Shown here: piece by piece, positions 49,604 through 59,734 of the stretch | How the letters are laid out: each line of letters begins with the position of its first letter | How positions within the stretch are numbered: position 1 is the stretch's first letter | DNA from: Craspedostauros australis | Lineage: Eukaryota; Bacillariophyta; Bacillariophyceae; Mastogloiales; Achnanthaceae | DNA length: 64,000 bases | Reading direction: 5' to 3' | Assembly: GCA_026770025.1 (NCBI GenBank) | Contig: JAMXDE010000016.1 | Span: forward strand, 1,240,001-1,304,000 | Notes under the pieces: generated by a model | Database searches by the model: none | What the model was told of the DNA's origin: nothing | The model's input: the letters and a program-made list of their open reading frames with translations, nothing else | Made by a program: the position numbers and the translations under genes

Positions 49604-50948
49604 ATGTGGAAGTTGATGGAAGGATCCTCGCGGCTGCTGTTCTGCACACCGCCGTCGGAGGACTTCAGCGCCAAATCACCGTCCAAGAAGCGGCGCATAC
49701 TGTACTACGCCTCCGTTGTTTATGATGTGCTGGATTTCGTGGATGCCATCCTGGATACGGTCGCTGCAATTCGAATGATACTGGGGGATAAGCAGGGGCA
49801 AGGGATCATCCTGCTGGGTGGAATTGCGCTGGCGCGAGCCATCGCTGCGAAAGGTTAGTGAGGGCGAGGTGGTGGATGACGAAGATCGGACAGCGCGTGG
49901 ATGCACATGCGGACGTCTTCATGACACCATTATGAATGCTGCTGGTTAACATACCTTGCCATTGCACATAACACATCTCTCGACTACTGGTACGAATCCT
50001 CACCTGATCTGATTATTCCATAAGCACCCTCGTGGCGCTCTTCCTTCTCTTCTTCTTTGCTTGGGCATGGATTACGTGGGACTATGGCACGGCGACACAT
50101 GGATTCGTACCTGTACCCGTACACTCATGATATGGCACGATGCGATACGATACGATATGATACGATACGATACAATACGATACGATGTGGTTGAAGGGAA
50201 ACACGTGCTGCTGCACTGCAAGGGATTGATGTGGGTGCCGTTCTGTCAAAACCCCGTCATCTTCATGGGGAACATGTCCATTGAAGAGCAGCTCAACATG
50301 CGGGCGTTGTATGCCATCCTCTTCACAGAGATCGCGGTGTTCCTGTTCGAAGACTCCGTCCTCGTTTCCATCTGGATCTTCGAGGATGGCTTTGACCGCA
50401 GCGACACGTACGATGTGATGAATGGGTGGGTGACGCTGCTATCGACCTTCATGGGATGTGCCATTCTCATCGTGTCGGTGATATTATCGCTGCGGCATTG
50501 GGTGTGGGGGTCAACGTTTTGCGATGTGATGAATCAACTGATGTCATCCCTGCTTTTCTGCGCCCTCTTCGGCTGCATCTTCCTCTACCTGGTCTTCGTG
50601 ATGCTGACGGGGTTCCAGATAGCAGCGGGCATCGACGAGGATGAACCCATTCTCGATTTCGCGGACTTTCTCCTCTTCGTCTGCTTCTCGTGGGCAATCG
50701 CGACGTATTTCTCGTGCAAACTGCGATGGCAAGCCGTGCAACCACAGCGTCTGATCCACCAAGGAGATGAGAGCGCCTTGGGAGGCACGGCGGTCCATGA
50801 CGTTGAAATCGATGGCGGAATGAACAGCAATGGCGATGGTAATGGCGCGTACGTGTTGCCAGTGTCTCCGGAACCGACATCGTCGCATGAAGACGAGGCC
50901 GTGGAGGTTCCCATAGCAGTAGCTGTGCCGGTGAATGATCCGTTCTGA
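49604..50948 (+). CDS. multi-pass membrane protein, two-exon model
   Basis: Suggested exons 49604-49851 and 50197-50948 (donor AAAG|GTTAGT, phase 1). The second exon is the firmer part: after NMSIEEQLNMRALYAILFTE it has four hydrophobic segments, including LLSTFMGCAILIVSVILSL, SLLFCALFGCIFLYLVFVML and FLLFVCFSWAIATYFSC, followed by a polar, acidic cytoplasmic tail. The first exon encodes YYASVVYDVLDFVDAILDTV and a Gly/Ala-rich hydrophobic stretch, which fits the same protein. If the exons are not joined, the gene may start at an ATG near 50226 or 50274. I do not recognise the family; transport or signalling roles would be guesses. Confidence 0.5.
50144..50186. repeat. (GATAC)n pentanucleotide repeat
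   Basis: About eight to nine copies of GATAC with two changes, within the proposed intron of the membrane protein gene. Confidence 0.85.
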
Positions 50949-51737
50949 GCACATCCGCAACTCCACTGATGGGTGAAGGAATGAAACCTGGCAGTGAATG
51001 GCATGTCATGGTTGGAAAGTTCGCGGGTGATGTAGATGATGAATGTAATAGAATACGTGCCTACTTTCACAGTTGTCAATTGCAACCAAAGTGGAGTACG
51101 CCATCGCTTCTTCTGTCGGTCGCGCCGATTTCACACCGCGTTTCGTTTGTCTGTCTGCGTAGCCTCCAACAAGCATGTCTGTTTGGTTCATGTGTCTGTC
51201 TATCTGTGTGTTTCAGCAGCCTCGCAATCATCAACGTCGGCCGCAACAGTTGACAGACAAGTTGGTGTTCTCATTGAATGAAGCAACACAGAACACCCCA
51301 CGTCCGAATCAGAAACGTGTTCTGAAATTGAGTTCTTGTTCGGTGTCACATTTTTGACACAGATCAATCAAAACAGAACACCTGAAGATCTCGTTCTCCG
51401 ACATGGATCGCTGTTCCCATGATCATGGTGATGATCGTGACGGAGATGATCTTCGTCTCCTCTCTCGCCTCTTGGTGACATCCGTTGGTGGAGGATCTCA
51501 GATGAATTCTGCAATCCAGACCAAATAAAACCGTGGTGTCACCAATCAAAGAACTTCTGCACCCGGAATGGTATCTTCGCGATGTTTTCGTCTTGTGCTC
51601 CTTCGCTTTCACCTCTTCCTGTGCTGGACTTGTCCAGCGGCCAACTCACTGACGAAGTAAACGCACGCATTGCAGAAGAATCGGCAAGAGCAACGTCAGC
51701 ACATACAATAGATTGACGATCGAAACAACTCCACAGC
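50949..51737. other. intergenic region
   Basis: No gene is seen. The region includes the 3' end of the membrane protein gene and the upstream region of the oxygenase-like gene. Confidence 0.5.
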
Positions 51738-52844
51738 ATGCCTCCCGCAACAATCCAACAGCAAACCGCCGCCACGGCTTTCCCTCTTCTTCCTAGATCA
51801 AAGGGCGATCTCATCCTTGGCGAAGGAACGCAATGCTATGATTACACAGGTTTTGGCAGAGGGTCCGACGACACGGATCCAACCCGAGCCGCAGCACGGA
51901 TGCTCTTTCGTGAACATGTCACGAGATCTGCGCGCCTGGGTGGTGGTAACGATCGTACTACGAGCAGTATCATCCGTAGCGGTAACAAGGACACCGACTC
52001 TGAGCTGATTCACACTGATTCGTCGAAGCTCGAGATGAGGCAAGGATCTTGGCTGAGTGAGAGAGATGACAGCAACCGATCGATCGCAGCGATGAATAGA
52101 ATGTGGACAAGCGTCACCTCCATCATCTTGATGGATGGCATCAACTCCAGATGCATGCAAACGCTGTCGCAGTACAACGGACGATTGTCCAACTTGGATC
52201 CATCTTTCGTGCGACATGTCCGTTCCATCATGCCAAATCAGCCTTCCGCAAGAGTGGCGGACTTCAACGAGAACATCTCCTTCGCAATGCTCAATCAACG
52301 CAAGCTGAGACACCTTGCCAGTCGCTCAGCAGAGAAGGATCAGGAATCCATCGTCGCGGATCTCGTGGACGAGTTTGAGAACAAGCTGAGATGGGCCGTC
52401 GGAGATGACGTGATCGATTACCAGGGATCGTTTCTGAAGACCGAAGCGACTGTCCCTCAACCAGCCCATGTGGATTTCACGTGGGAGTACCTTGATCAGG
52501 AGGACGATAAACTCTTCATCGGTTTCTTCCCGCTCTCCGACGAAGGCATGTTCCTCCAGCTCTGGTGCAATACAAAGCCGGGGGAACCTGAACTTGGCCA
52601 GATGGTGTTCGTTCCACCTGGCAAGCTCCTTGTCTTGCCCGCCTCGACAGTTCACGGAGGAGGCTTCCGGACATGCGAGTCGGGAAATCCAAGATTCCAT
52701 TTGTACATTGCATCGCATGGACGGCCATTGCCTGATCATCAACAGAACAAGTACACGGAAAGGAATAACAAGGCACGCGAACTCTGCGAGAGGCTTACCG
52801 ACGCTCAGGGGCTTGATGTCCTGACTGACGTTCTCTTCAAATGA
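51738..52844 (+). CDS. 2-oxoglutarate/Fe(II) oxygenase-like protein
   Basis: A 368-residue protein. The C-terminal half has the residues of a double-stranded beta-helix oxygenase: His244 and Asp246 (PAHVDFTWEY, the HxD pair), His306 (PASTVHGGGF) and Arg319 (NPRFHLYIA), the usual iron ligands and the Arg that holds 2-oxoglutarate. The strand MVFVPPGKLLVLPA between them fits the cupin-like fold. The N-terminal 130 residues are polar and unlike any domain I know. Such enzymes hydroxylate proteins, lipids or small molecules; the substrate here is unknown. The start is ATG 51738. No signal peptide is seen, so it is probably cytosolic or nuclear. Confidence 0.7.
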   Translation: MPPATIQQQTAATAFPLLPRSKGDLILGEGTQCYDYTGFGRGSDDTDPTRAAARMLFREHVTRSARLGGGNDRTTSSIIRSGNKDTDSELIHTDSSKLEMRQGSWLSERDDSNRSIAAMNRMWTSVTSIILMDGINSRCMQTLSQYNGRLSNLDPSFVRHVRSIMPNQPSARVADFNENISFAMLNQRKLRHLASRSAEKDQESIVADLVDEFENKLRWAVGDDVIDYQGSFLKTEATVPQPAHVDFTWEYLDQEDDKLFIGFFPLSDEGMFLQLWCNTKPGEPELGQMVFVPPGKLLVLPASTVHGGGFRTCESGNPRFHLYIASHGRPLPDHQQNKYTERNNKARELCERLTDAQGLDVLTDVLFK

Positions 52845-53572
52845 AAAATGGCGAAATGCGGCCCATTCCGATGCTTCCATACTCACAAGACAGAAACACG
52901 GCCTCCCGTTCGGGTATGGGATGCACTTCTCTCTCGCTCCATCGACTCTCGCACGAAGCAAGCGGAGGTGGAAGACTCACCGAGAAAAGGGCTCTCCTCG
53001 TTTGCACGGATACGAACCTGGACGAGTACACTACAACATATCCATCACATTACATGTTAGAGCATGCAGTTTTGCGAACTGTCCGACGACAGTAGGATAG
53101 GTGCTTTCGAATGGGATGCTGTTCGCCAGGTTTCGTGGTTTCAGATCCTGTTGGGCTGTGGCGGTGGTGCGTTCCAAGATGGAGTGGAGGATGGTGACGC
53201 GCTCTCTGCCTCTGCGTATCCGCCACTTTGGTTGCTTGGCGCCATCGCGTCCCAGTGTCGTGTCTTCTGTGTTTGTGAAGAATGGGAGACACACACAGTT
53301 GGCATCCGTACCCACATACGATGACAGACGTCATTGACGGCAGCAAGAGCTGACACAACAAGCATCATCACAACTCCGTAGTCATAAATCCAACATTACC
53401 ACCAAATCATACACACTGCACTCTCACGACATTGACAGGTCATGGCCTTCTTCACACTCCTCATGAACTCATCTACTTCCTCTCTTCTCATGTTGCTCAA
53501 GGACGTCCCATTCTCTTGCACCTGCGGTATCCTTCTTACCCTTCCCTCAGGTCTTCCCTCCCTGTTCCACCC
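52845..53572. other. intergenic region
   Basis: No supported gene. Overlapping short open frames on both strands near 53030-53370 cancel each other out as evidence. Confidence 0.45.
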
Positions 53573-54076
53573 ATGATGACTGGTCAAGACGACTCCGCTC
53601 TTGAGCCAGACGATCTGGTTGATGCCAAGACCATCTCCAAGCGACTTGGATGGAAGTGGTTCGATGATGTGCGCACTGTGCTCCATGTGACCAGTGACAG
53701 TGAGCTCTACAATCTCTTTGATGTCAAGGACACTCTCTTCCATGCATGTATGACAGAGTGGGGTGGCCCCTTGATACATGTTCGTGAGATGTGGAAGCTC
53801 TGCTCATGGTATCACAATCACCAAGATGACGATGACAATTGGGTCACAGCCCTTGTGGCACGTCAGTTCCAAGCCTACCTTCAACGCTCCAGCACCATCC
53901 CCACAGACTTTACCCCTCTTCATACATGTCCTGCGGCTTTGCCCCAACTCATGCCGGCTTTCACCAATGATGAGCACTCTGCTATGTTTGTTGGCAAGTT
54001 CTGCTCATGGATACTCTTGCGATCATGGAAGACGGTGATGGTTGTTACAATTCCGTTTGCTATTTCACTATGTTGA
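53573..54076 (+). CDS. doubtful hypothetical protein, possibly a decayed gene
   Basis: ATG 53573 opens a frame of 167 codons with normal-looking composition (MMTGQDDSALEPDDLVDAKT; LGWKWFDDVRTVLHVTSD; TLFHACMTEWGGPLIHVREM). It ends in a run that looks out of frame. A second frame at 54140-54361 (for example VRYSLAIARILSLDIACSHH) could be its continuation after a frameshift or intron. The sequence stops making sense before the DNA transposon at 54587. I do not recognise the protein; it may be a gene fragment. Confidence 0.35.
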   Translation: MMTGQDDSALEPDDLVDAKTISKRLGWKWFDDVRTVLHVTSDSELYNLFDVKDTLFHACMTEWGGPLIHVREMWKLCSWYHNHQDDDDNWVTALVARQFQAYLQRSSTIPTDFTPLHTCPAALPQLMPAFTNDEHSAMFVGKFCSWILLRSWKTVMVVTIPFAISLC

Positions 54077-54586
54077 CACTCTGATCCTCTCAGTGTCTCT
54101 TGTTGCTCTGCCCAATGCTCTCGGCGTGTCTCTCCAACTATGAGTCAGCACGTGAGATACTCTCTTGCTATTGCTCGTATTCTCTCTCTCGATATTGCAT
54201 GTTCACACCACGCGGTATTCCGTGCTCGATACGTGCTCCATATTCAATACGTTCTCTATGGGCCTTCTACTCTGCAAGCAATTGCCAATCTCTCGTCCAA
54301 ACACCTCCTTGTATATCCACAATCTCGATGTCCCTTGGTTATCAAATCTTCGCCTTCTTGATCTGATGTGGAGACAGGTGTCAACGTGGTGACACAATGA
54401 CATCTTGTCGACATCAGCTGTCAGCTTCCATGGTCCTTCTGATTCCATATTCCATCGATGATGCAATGGTCTGGTGAGGGTATCATCATTTGAGGCTTAG
54501 TTGGGAAGTACATCGAGCTTCGCCCGATGCCATACATTTCCATTGGTTGATGGGCGGACGAGATTCCTGATGCCCTCAGAAATCAT
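54077..54586. other. region between doubtful gene and DNA transposon
   Basis: It may contain the frameshifted rest of the gene at 53573, but nothing is certain. Confidence 0.35.
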
Positions 54587-54610
54587 TAGAGAAGTTCTGC
54601 ATTCCACTCA
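54587..54610 (+). repeat. left terminal inverted repeat
   Basis: Begins TAGAGAAGTTCTGCATTCC and continues ACTCA; its reverse complement is found at 58663-58686 without mismatch. Confidence 0.92.
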
Positions 54611-54692
54611 CCCAGTCACGACCAGTCCCACGAGGGAGTCATAACCTGATAGAGACACTTTCCCGGGGGGTGGCAAGAAATCACCCCCTCGC

Positions 54693-54745
54693 TGAGTGGA
54701 AATGATTTCCATTTCTGCACCAGAAATGGAAATCATTTCCACTCA
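54693..54745. repeat. 24-bp perfect hairpin in transposon end
   Basis: Two 24-bp arms (54693-54716 and 54722-54745) pair perfectly around a GCACC loop. The outer part of each arm (TGAGTGGAA) matches the inner part of the terminal repeats, so it may be a transposase-binding site. A smaller palindrome GGGGGTG...CACCCCC lies just before it (about 54665-54688). Confidence 0.92.
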
Positions 54746-55124
54746 GAGAGTCCCGGAAAATGTATCACTTCCACATGGATAATAGACTTTGGCCAATCAT
54801 GTTGTGTTATTTCGTTCTAGTTTAGTCCTTCTTGTCCTCCACATCTGTCTACATTGGCCGCCATCGTAGACTTTTGCGTTCGTTTTGGAACAACAAAGAG
54901 AAAAACATCATCCATCACATCGCCATCACATCACCATCACATCGCCATCGCTCGATTCTCTCATCTCGATTCTCTCATTCCAAGACAATCATCTGTCACA
55001 ACCCACCTCATGATCACACCTCGATGCTCCACTTCGACCAACATCTTGCACGAGACATTCTGATCACTGCCACAGACCACAACACGTGTCGTTTCTGACG
55101 CATAGTCTCTTCCCTCTATTCGTC

Positions 55125-56669
55125 ATGGACGGTTCCCCTCCTCCCGCGGCTCCGCCCATTGCTCCGTCGGAGACCAGCAGCGACAGCGAGGTCACGCCGA
55201 GTGGAAGGACTGGCGCACCGGCGACCTTCGTCTTCCCACCATCAGTGTTGGGCAAGGATGAGAAACTCCCACCTGGTTTCGAACGCTGCACTTACAGGTT
55301 CACACTGGCGCAGCCTCAAGCCAACGTTGGTGCTCCCTTCGACGCGAGCAACGGCGACGACGTCGACGCGATGGCCAAGTCTGGCAAGCCTCGCGCTTCG
55401 CCATCTGTCACCCATCAGCCTCCGGCGGAACCATTGCCACCAAGCAACAGCAACAGCAGCAGCAGGAACAACAAGAAGCGGGCGTACCGTCGCAAGAAGG
55501 CGCCTGCACCTTCCGTATCATCTGCGGTGGCGACAGCCAGTGATGGCAACATGCCAACCCCTCCCATCGTCCGCAAATCCAGACCAAGATTCTTCCCTCC
55601 CATGTACTACATTCTCAAGGGGAAGGTGGACCACTTCCCATGGCTCGTGAACCCCCAGCCATGCGACCGAATCCTCATCGACGTCGTCAGCAGGACTCTC
55701 AAAAAGCCTTGGATACCGCCAATTGGAGTTGCATGGAGTGCGATCCGCAACGCGGTGCATGTTGAGAATTCGACAGTCTTCCCCACTGTCCCACAAGAGA
55801 AAGGGCTGAAGGGGAGATTCGAAAATCTCATGAAGTACACAGGTCTGTACAACCACACCCATCCTCGCAGGAGCGACATGGCTGAGAGTGTCAAATTGTG
55901 GCTGGACGACCTCACTGCCCTGCAGCAGGAGCGTCAGGAGTACATTGATGATGCCATCGCATCGCAAACAAGAATCGCTGGGCGCAAGAGGATCACTGCA
56001 AGGCAGCAGCATCGCATGCTAGGACTGCGCCCTCCTCAAACGCAGACACAAGCTGGAGCAGCAGCAACGGCGCGGAAACAGAATGTGGCTGTGCGCAGAG
56101 CAGCAGCAACGGCGCGGCAACAGAATGTGGTGGCGAGCAACAGCGACGACGCGACCTCGAGTTTGTCTTCTGCGGAAGTGGTGACTGCTCCGAAGCAAGC
56201 ACGAAACGCCAAGCAGCAGCTCCAGTGCACAGTCAGTCTCCTGGAGAAGCTGGACGAAACTCAGCGTCAGTTTCAAGCATGGCTCGCTACGGCCACGCCT
56301 CCGATTCGCGTGGAACGCGGAGAAAATTCTCCGATTGCATCATCGCTCGCCGCTTCTCCAATCGCTCCAACTGTGGGGGCAGCGGCTTCCAACGATGTCA
56401 ACACCACCACCACCAACAACAACAACAACCTCCTCCAGCTCGTGATGAATCAGCAGCAACTGATACTCCACATGAACCGCCGTCTGGAGGAGGATAGGAA
56501 CCGGGTGCAGCACGAGACCTCGCAGTTGCGCGAGTCACAAATGAAACTCTCGTCCGACGTCAGGTCTCTCGTCCACGTCATGTCCAAAGCTCAACACAAC
56601 AACGACAACGAGAACAGCAGCAGCAGCCGCAACGGCGACGGCGACGACGACGACGACGCGGGAAAATGA
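55125..56669 (+). CDS. Myb/SANT-like DNA-binding protein of the transposon
   Basis: A 514-residue protein starting at ATG 55125 (MDGSPPPAAPP). After a Pro/Ser-rich N-terminus and a basic stretch (RNNKKRAYRRKKA), residues about 155-280 form a helical domain with spaced Trp/Tyr (DHFPWLVNPQP; VAWSAIRNAVHVEN; GLKGRFENLMKYTGLYNH) that resembles the trihelix/SANT-like accessory protein of Harbinger elements. Such proteins bind the transposon ends and bring the transposase to the nucleus. A 14-residue tandem duplication (ATARKQNVAVRRAA / ATARQQNVVASN) is seen near residue 315. The C-terminal part is predicted coiled coil (LHMNRRLEEDRNRVQHE) with an acidic end. It is convergent with the transposase gene. 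Confidence 0.65.
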   Translation: MDGSPPPAAPPIAPSETSSDSEVTPSGRTGAPATFVFPPSVLGKDEKLPPGFERCTYRFTLAQPQANVGAPFDASNGDDVDAMAKSGKPRASPSVTHQPPAEPLPPSNSNSSSRNNKKRAYRRKKAPAPSVSSAVATASDGNMPTPPIVRKSRPRFFPPMYYILKGKVDHFPWLVNPQPCDRILIDVVSRTLKKPWIPPIGVAWSAIRNAVHVENSTVFPTVPQEKGLKGRFENLMKYTGLYNHTHPRRSDMAESVKLWLDDLTALQQERQEYIDDAIASQTRIAGRKRITARQQHRMLGLRPPQTQTQAGAAATARKQNVAVRRAAATARQQNVVASNSDDATSSLSSAEVVTAPKQARNAKQQLQCTVSLLEKLDETQRQFQAWLATATPPIRVERGENSPIASSLAASPIAPTVGAAASNDVNTTTTNNNNNLLQLVMNQQQLILHMNRRLEEDRNRVQHETSQLRESQMKLSSDVRSLVHVMSKAQHNNDNENSSSSRNGDGDDDDDAGK

Positions 56670-57099
56670 TACTCACCCATTCTTTCCTCTCTGCGTATTT
56701 CCACATTTCATACCTTCTTTCCCGCAATCCCTCACATTCCGTACCACATCAACCCACCCATTTGTCGTTACATTCGTCGATCCAACTCAACGATCCATTC
56801 TTCAATGCATGCATGCATCCATTCATTCGTTCCTCTCTTCATGGCACAAGCACCCCACAGCAGCATACAGAGCAAAACCAAGTGGAGAAGCCGACGCGCT
56901 GAAGCCCTTGTGCGCACAGCCGCATGCTTCCTTCCGCGTCCACACCCATTCCATCAGAAAACCATTCCCCAGCATTTGCTCATTGTACGCAGCACAGCAC
57001 ACACAACACAAGTGCCCGCGCGCCATGAGTACTACATAATAGTTAGTCCAATACGTATTACATGTATATGTACCTCATTAATTCTAACTGTTTGCATGA

Positions 57100-58314
57100 T
57101 CATGGGATCAGGTCGATGTATTCTTCGAATGTCAGCTTGTGCGATTGGTACCGTGCAGACTGCTGATTGCCATTCATGGTGCAATGGATGTTGGCGAGGA
57201 ACGCAGCAACAAAATGAATGAGTGTGAGAGGATTCTGTAGCGTTTTGTTGGCGTTGCGAACGCTGACGAGGGGGAAATTCTTCGTGATCTCCTTGAATGC
57301 CCACTCAACACAGATGCGTCCCGACGACATGTCCTTGTTGCACTGCGCCTCAGAGGACCCTGGAACAGTGTCCTTGTATGCAGCGAATATGTATGGTGTA
57401 GTAGGATATGCTGCATCACCGTAGAGACGATATGGAGGATTGTTCTCATCCAACGGCATGAGAGCCTCCAGTCGCTGTTCGATTTTGCTTTGCTGGAACA
57501 TGTACCCGTCACTGCGAGCACCTGCAATCGGCCCAAAGTAGTGAATGAGCAACCCATCTGGCGCAACGATTCCTTGATAGTGCAGCCCATGACCGCGTTT
57601 ATAGCCAGAGTAGAGGTCCTCTTGATTCTCTGAGGGACGACAGGTTTCCCAAAACGTGCCGTCGACGTAAGCGAACACATCGTCCACCAAGCCGTGGGTG
57701 AGACGGTGATTGTTCTCCGCATAGTCGGGGAATCGAGTATGAAACAAACCGATGTCGCTCAGGTAGGGCATGCCAACGGCATAGAAGTAGGAGTAGAAAG
57801 TGGAGGCAATACTGGAAATGCGGTTGCTGTCCATGCTGAATCTCTGTTCCATGTCACACAGCCGTCCGCGATGTGCCAGACGGAACAACATGACAAGCAA
57901 TCCCATTTCGTATGATACCGTGTATCGACTCTTCACTTGAATGCATGCAGGATCTGCCTCACCGGACACTGCCTGAAACTTGGGCCAGAGACGGTCAGCC
58001 AGACGTTGAAGATCACGCACACGGAAACGAAAGTGACGAACACTTTCGCGTTCGTCCAGTTCCGCAATGGCAATGTTCCTGTTGGTGAACATGGGAGGAG
58101 GTCCCAATGGAGTGAGGTAGAGTTGCTGCATTTGTAGCACATGACGGCCCAATGCAACAATGTTGCTATAGTGCTGAACCAAAATGACGACTCCTGCATA
58201 ATCCAGACGTTGGACGTCGATGTCTGCAAGCTGAGCGATGGCAGCCTCGAATCGAGCGCTGGCTTCTTCCAATGCCTGCCGCTCGGGAACAGTACTCCAA
58301 TTACGATTGACCAT
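57100..58314 (-). CDS. DDE transposase, PIF/Harbinger type
   Basis: A 404-residue protein. The DDE catalytic triad is visible: Asp218 (VFAYVDGTFW), Asp300 (YRLYGDAAYP) and Glu337 (GRICVEWAFKEI), with 36 residues between the last two, as in this superfamily. The region before them is helical (RFRVRDLQRLADRLWPKF; MEQRFSMDSNRISSIASTF) and matches the helix-turn-helix part. It cuts and pastes the transposon. ATG 58314 (MVNRNWSTV) is preferred; the frame is open for 36 more codons upstream with a hydrophobic, unlikely sequence. All three catalytic residues are intact, so it may be active. Confidence 0.88.
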   Translation of the reverse strand: MVNRNWSTVPERQALEEASARFEAAIAQLADIDVQRLDYAGVVILVQHYSNIVALGRHVLQMQQLYLTPLGPPPMFTNRNIAIAELDERESVRHFRFRVRDLQRLADRLWPKFQAVSGEADPACIQVKSRYTVSYEMGLLVMLFRLAHRGRLCDMEQRFSMDSNRISSIASTFYSYFYAVGMPYLSDIGLFHTRFPDYAENNHRLTHGLVDDVFAYVDGTFWETCRPSENQEDLYSGYKRGHGLHYQGIVAPDGLLIHYFGPIAGARSDGYMFQQSKIEQRLEALMPLDENNPPYRLYGDAAYPTTPYIFAAYKDTVPGSSEAQCNKDMSSGRICVEWAFKEITKNFPLVSVRNANKTLQNPLTLIHFVAAFLANIHCTMNGNQQSARYQSHKLTFEEYIDLIP

Positions 58315-58662
58315 GACAACGATGGTATGTAGTGATCGAACGCGCAGAGGAGCTGTGTGTGCGAAGGTGCGATGAACACAGACGAATTGAAGGAGCAGCG
58401 AGTATAGCATGACATATAGCATGGAGGGAACACATCATGCAACAACAAAAAAGGAACCGATGATGTGTTGTCACACTCTTGGCCAAAATGTGACGCTCTT
58501 CGGGAGAAGTGAAAGCGAACATGTCTAAATTAGATACCCTAGAGATGGCGCGAACGGTTATTGACTCCACGTAATCCAAGCAGTATTCTGTCACGCACCA
58601 GTCCTGTGCAGTTTCCGTCACTCGAGAGTCAATGTCGGTGTGACACCTCGTCTGGGGGCCTC

Positions 58663-58686
58663 TGAGTGGAATGCAGAACTTCTCTA
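58663..58686 (-). repeat. right terminal inverted repeat
   Basis: Exact reverse complement of 54587-54610. Confidence 0.92.
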
Positions 58687-58860
58687 TTGTTTGCAAATTT
58701 CCTCCATAAATTCTGCTCGTTTTCGTGTGTCCGATTTCGTGGTGTGATTTTGGCAAATCACAGTACACTATTGAAACCAATGTAGTTGTACCGTCCATGC
58801 ATGTAGAAGAGAATAACGGGTGAATGATGCCCATAGTTGAGATTCAATAAGTGACAGACT

Positions 58861-59638
58861 TGTTGGAAATCCGGGGTTATAGTAGTAGACTAATCTGTTA
58901 TCAGTCTGTACCGTTTTAGAACTGTGAGCACAACATGCTCATCTCCTTTCGATTCCGATCTCACGACAAGCATGATCTGCAGTAGCCACCCGAGGTTACA
59001 CCCTTTAGCTTGGCTCCTTTCGTCTGCATCTTCATCTTGCTTTCATCGTGGTTCATCGCTTGCTTAGCTGAGGATTGGAGAGTAGCTACATTCGTCAAGT
59101 TCATACTCGTAGACCTGTAGGTACCTCTCCTTCGGTCTCCTGTCACCTCACTGGTCCCACTTCATTTCAGTTCCTCCCTCCGGTCATCTCGATGGTTGCC
59201 TTTGGATGTTTGGAACTTATCGTCGTCTGGATCGTGGTCTTGGGTGAATAAGGATCGCCTCTGTTTCGCTTTCTCATATTAGGTTCTCAGGGACGCGTCG
59301 ACTTGTTCAGATATATTGGTTGTCGCGCTCGTTCGATTCACTCTGGGCTGGTGTGTTGCCATCGTCATAGGTCTCTCGGTTCCCGACCGTTATCGGGACA
59401 TGGCCGAGTAGGCCACTGGATGAGGGTGGTTGGATGTCGCATAAGACAGGTAAGGCCATTGGGCTGTCCGAGTGCAACTGGTCGATTGCTAGGTTGCGGT
59501 TTGTCTGGTAGATGCTATTGGGGGTTGCGGCAATCATGGGTATCTTTGCACTTAATACCATTCCGGTTCCAGTCAGTCCTCATGGGAGCTGCGGTAGAAC
59601 AAGGTATCTTTGCGAAGTCGTACCCCCGATTCCTGACA
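58861..59638 (-). repeat. 3' LTR of second Copia element (element 2)
   Basis: A 778-bp segment downstream of pol. Its two ends form an imperfect inverted repeat (TGTTGGAAATCCGGGGT on the plus strand at the left; TGTCAGGAATCGGGGGT on the minus strand at the right), with TG...CA ends, and it is preceded in element sense by the purine tract ATGGAAGGG (59639-59647). The partner LTR and target duplication are outside the window, so the borders are inferred. Flanking bases on the left are AGACT. Confidence 0.68.
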
Positions 59639-59647
59639 CCCTTCCAT
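59639..59647 (-). other. polypurine tract of element 2
   Basis: Reads ATGGAAGGG on the minus strand, directly before the proposed LTR. Confidence 0.6.
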
Positions 59648-59734
59648 TGTTGCACCACCATACTCACTCACACACACAAATCGTCTCTCGTCACACTCCC
59701 TTGTCTCGCTCTCGCACTCATCTCTTCTGTCCCA

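Larger units (their letters stand above)
54587..58686. mobile_element. PIF/Harbinger-like DNA transposon
   Basis: A 4.1-kb element bounded by perfect 24-bp inverted repeats (54587-54610 and 58663-58686). It contains a DDE transposase on the minus strand and a second, Myb/SANT-like DNA-binding protein on the plus strand, the two-gene plan of this superfamily. Both genes are open. The outermost TA of each repeat may be the target duplication; the usual three-base TWA duplication is not clearly seen (TTA left, TAT right). Confidence 0.82.

Noticed and set aside
54586-58688. Three-base TWA target duplication for the Harbinger-like element
   Set aside because: The flanks read TTA on the left and TAT on the right, so only TA is shared.
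59695-59700. Alternative 5' border of the element 2 LTR at a GGGAG|TGTGA site similar to the purine tract and LTR start of element 1
   Set aside because: The border at 59638 gives a better purine tract (ATGGAAGGG) and ends that mirror the left border at 58861.
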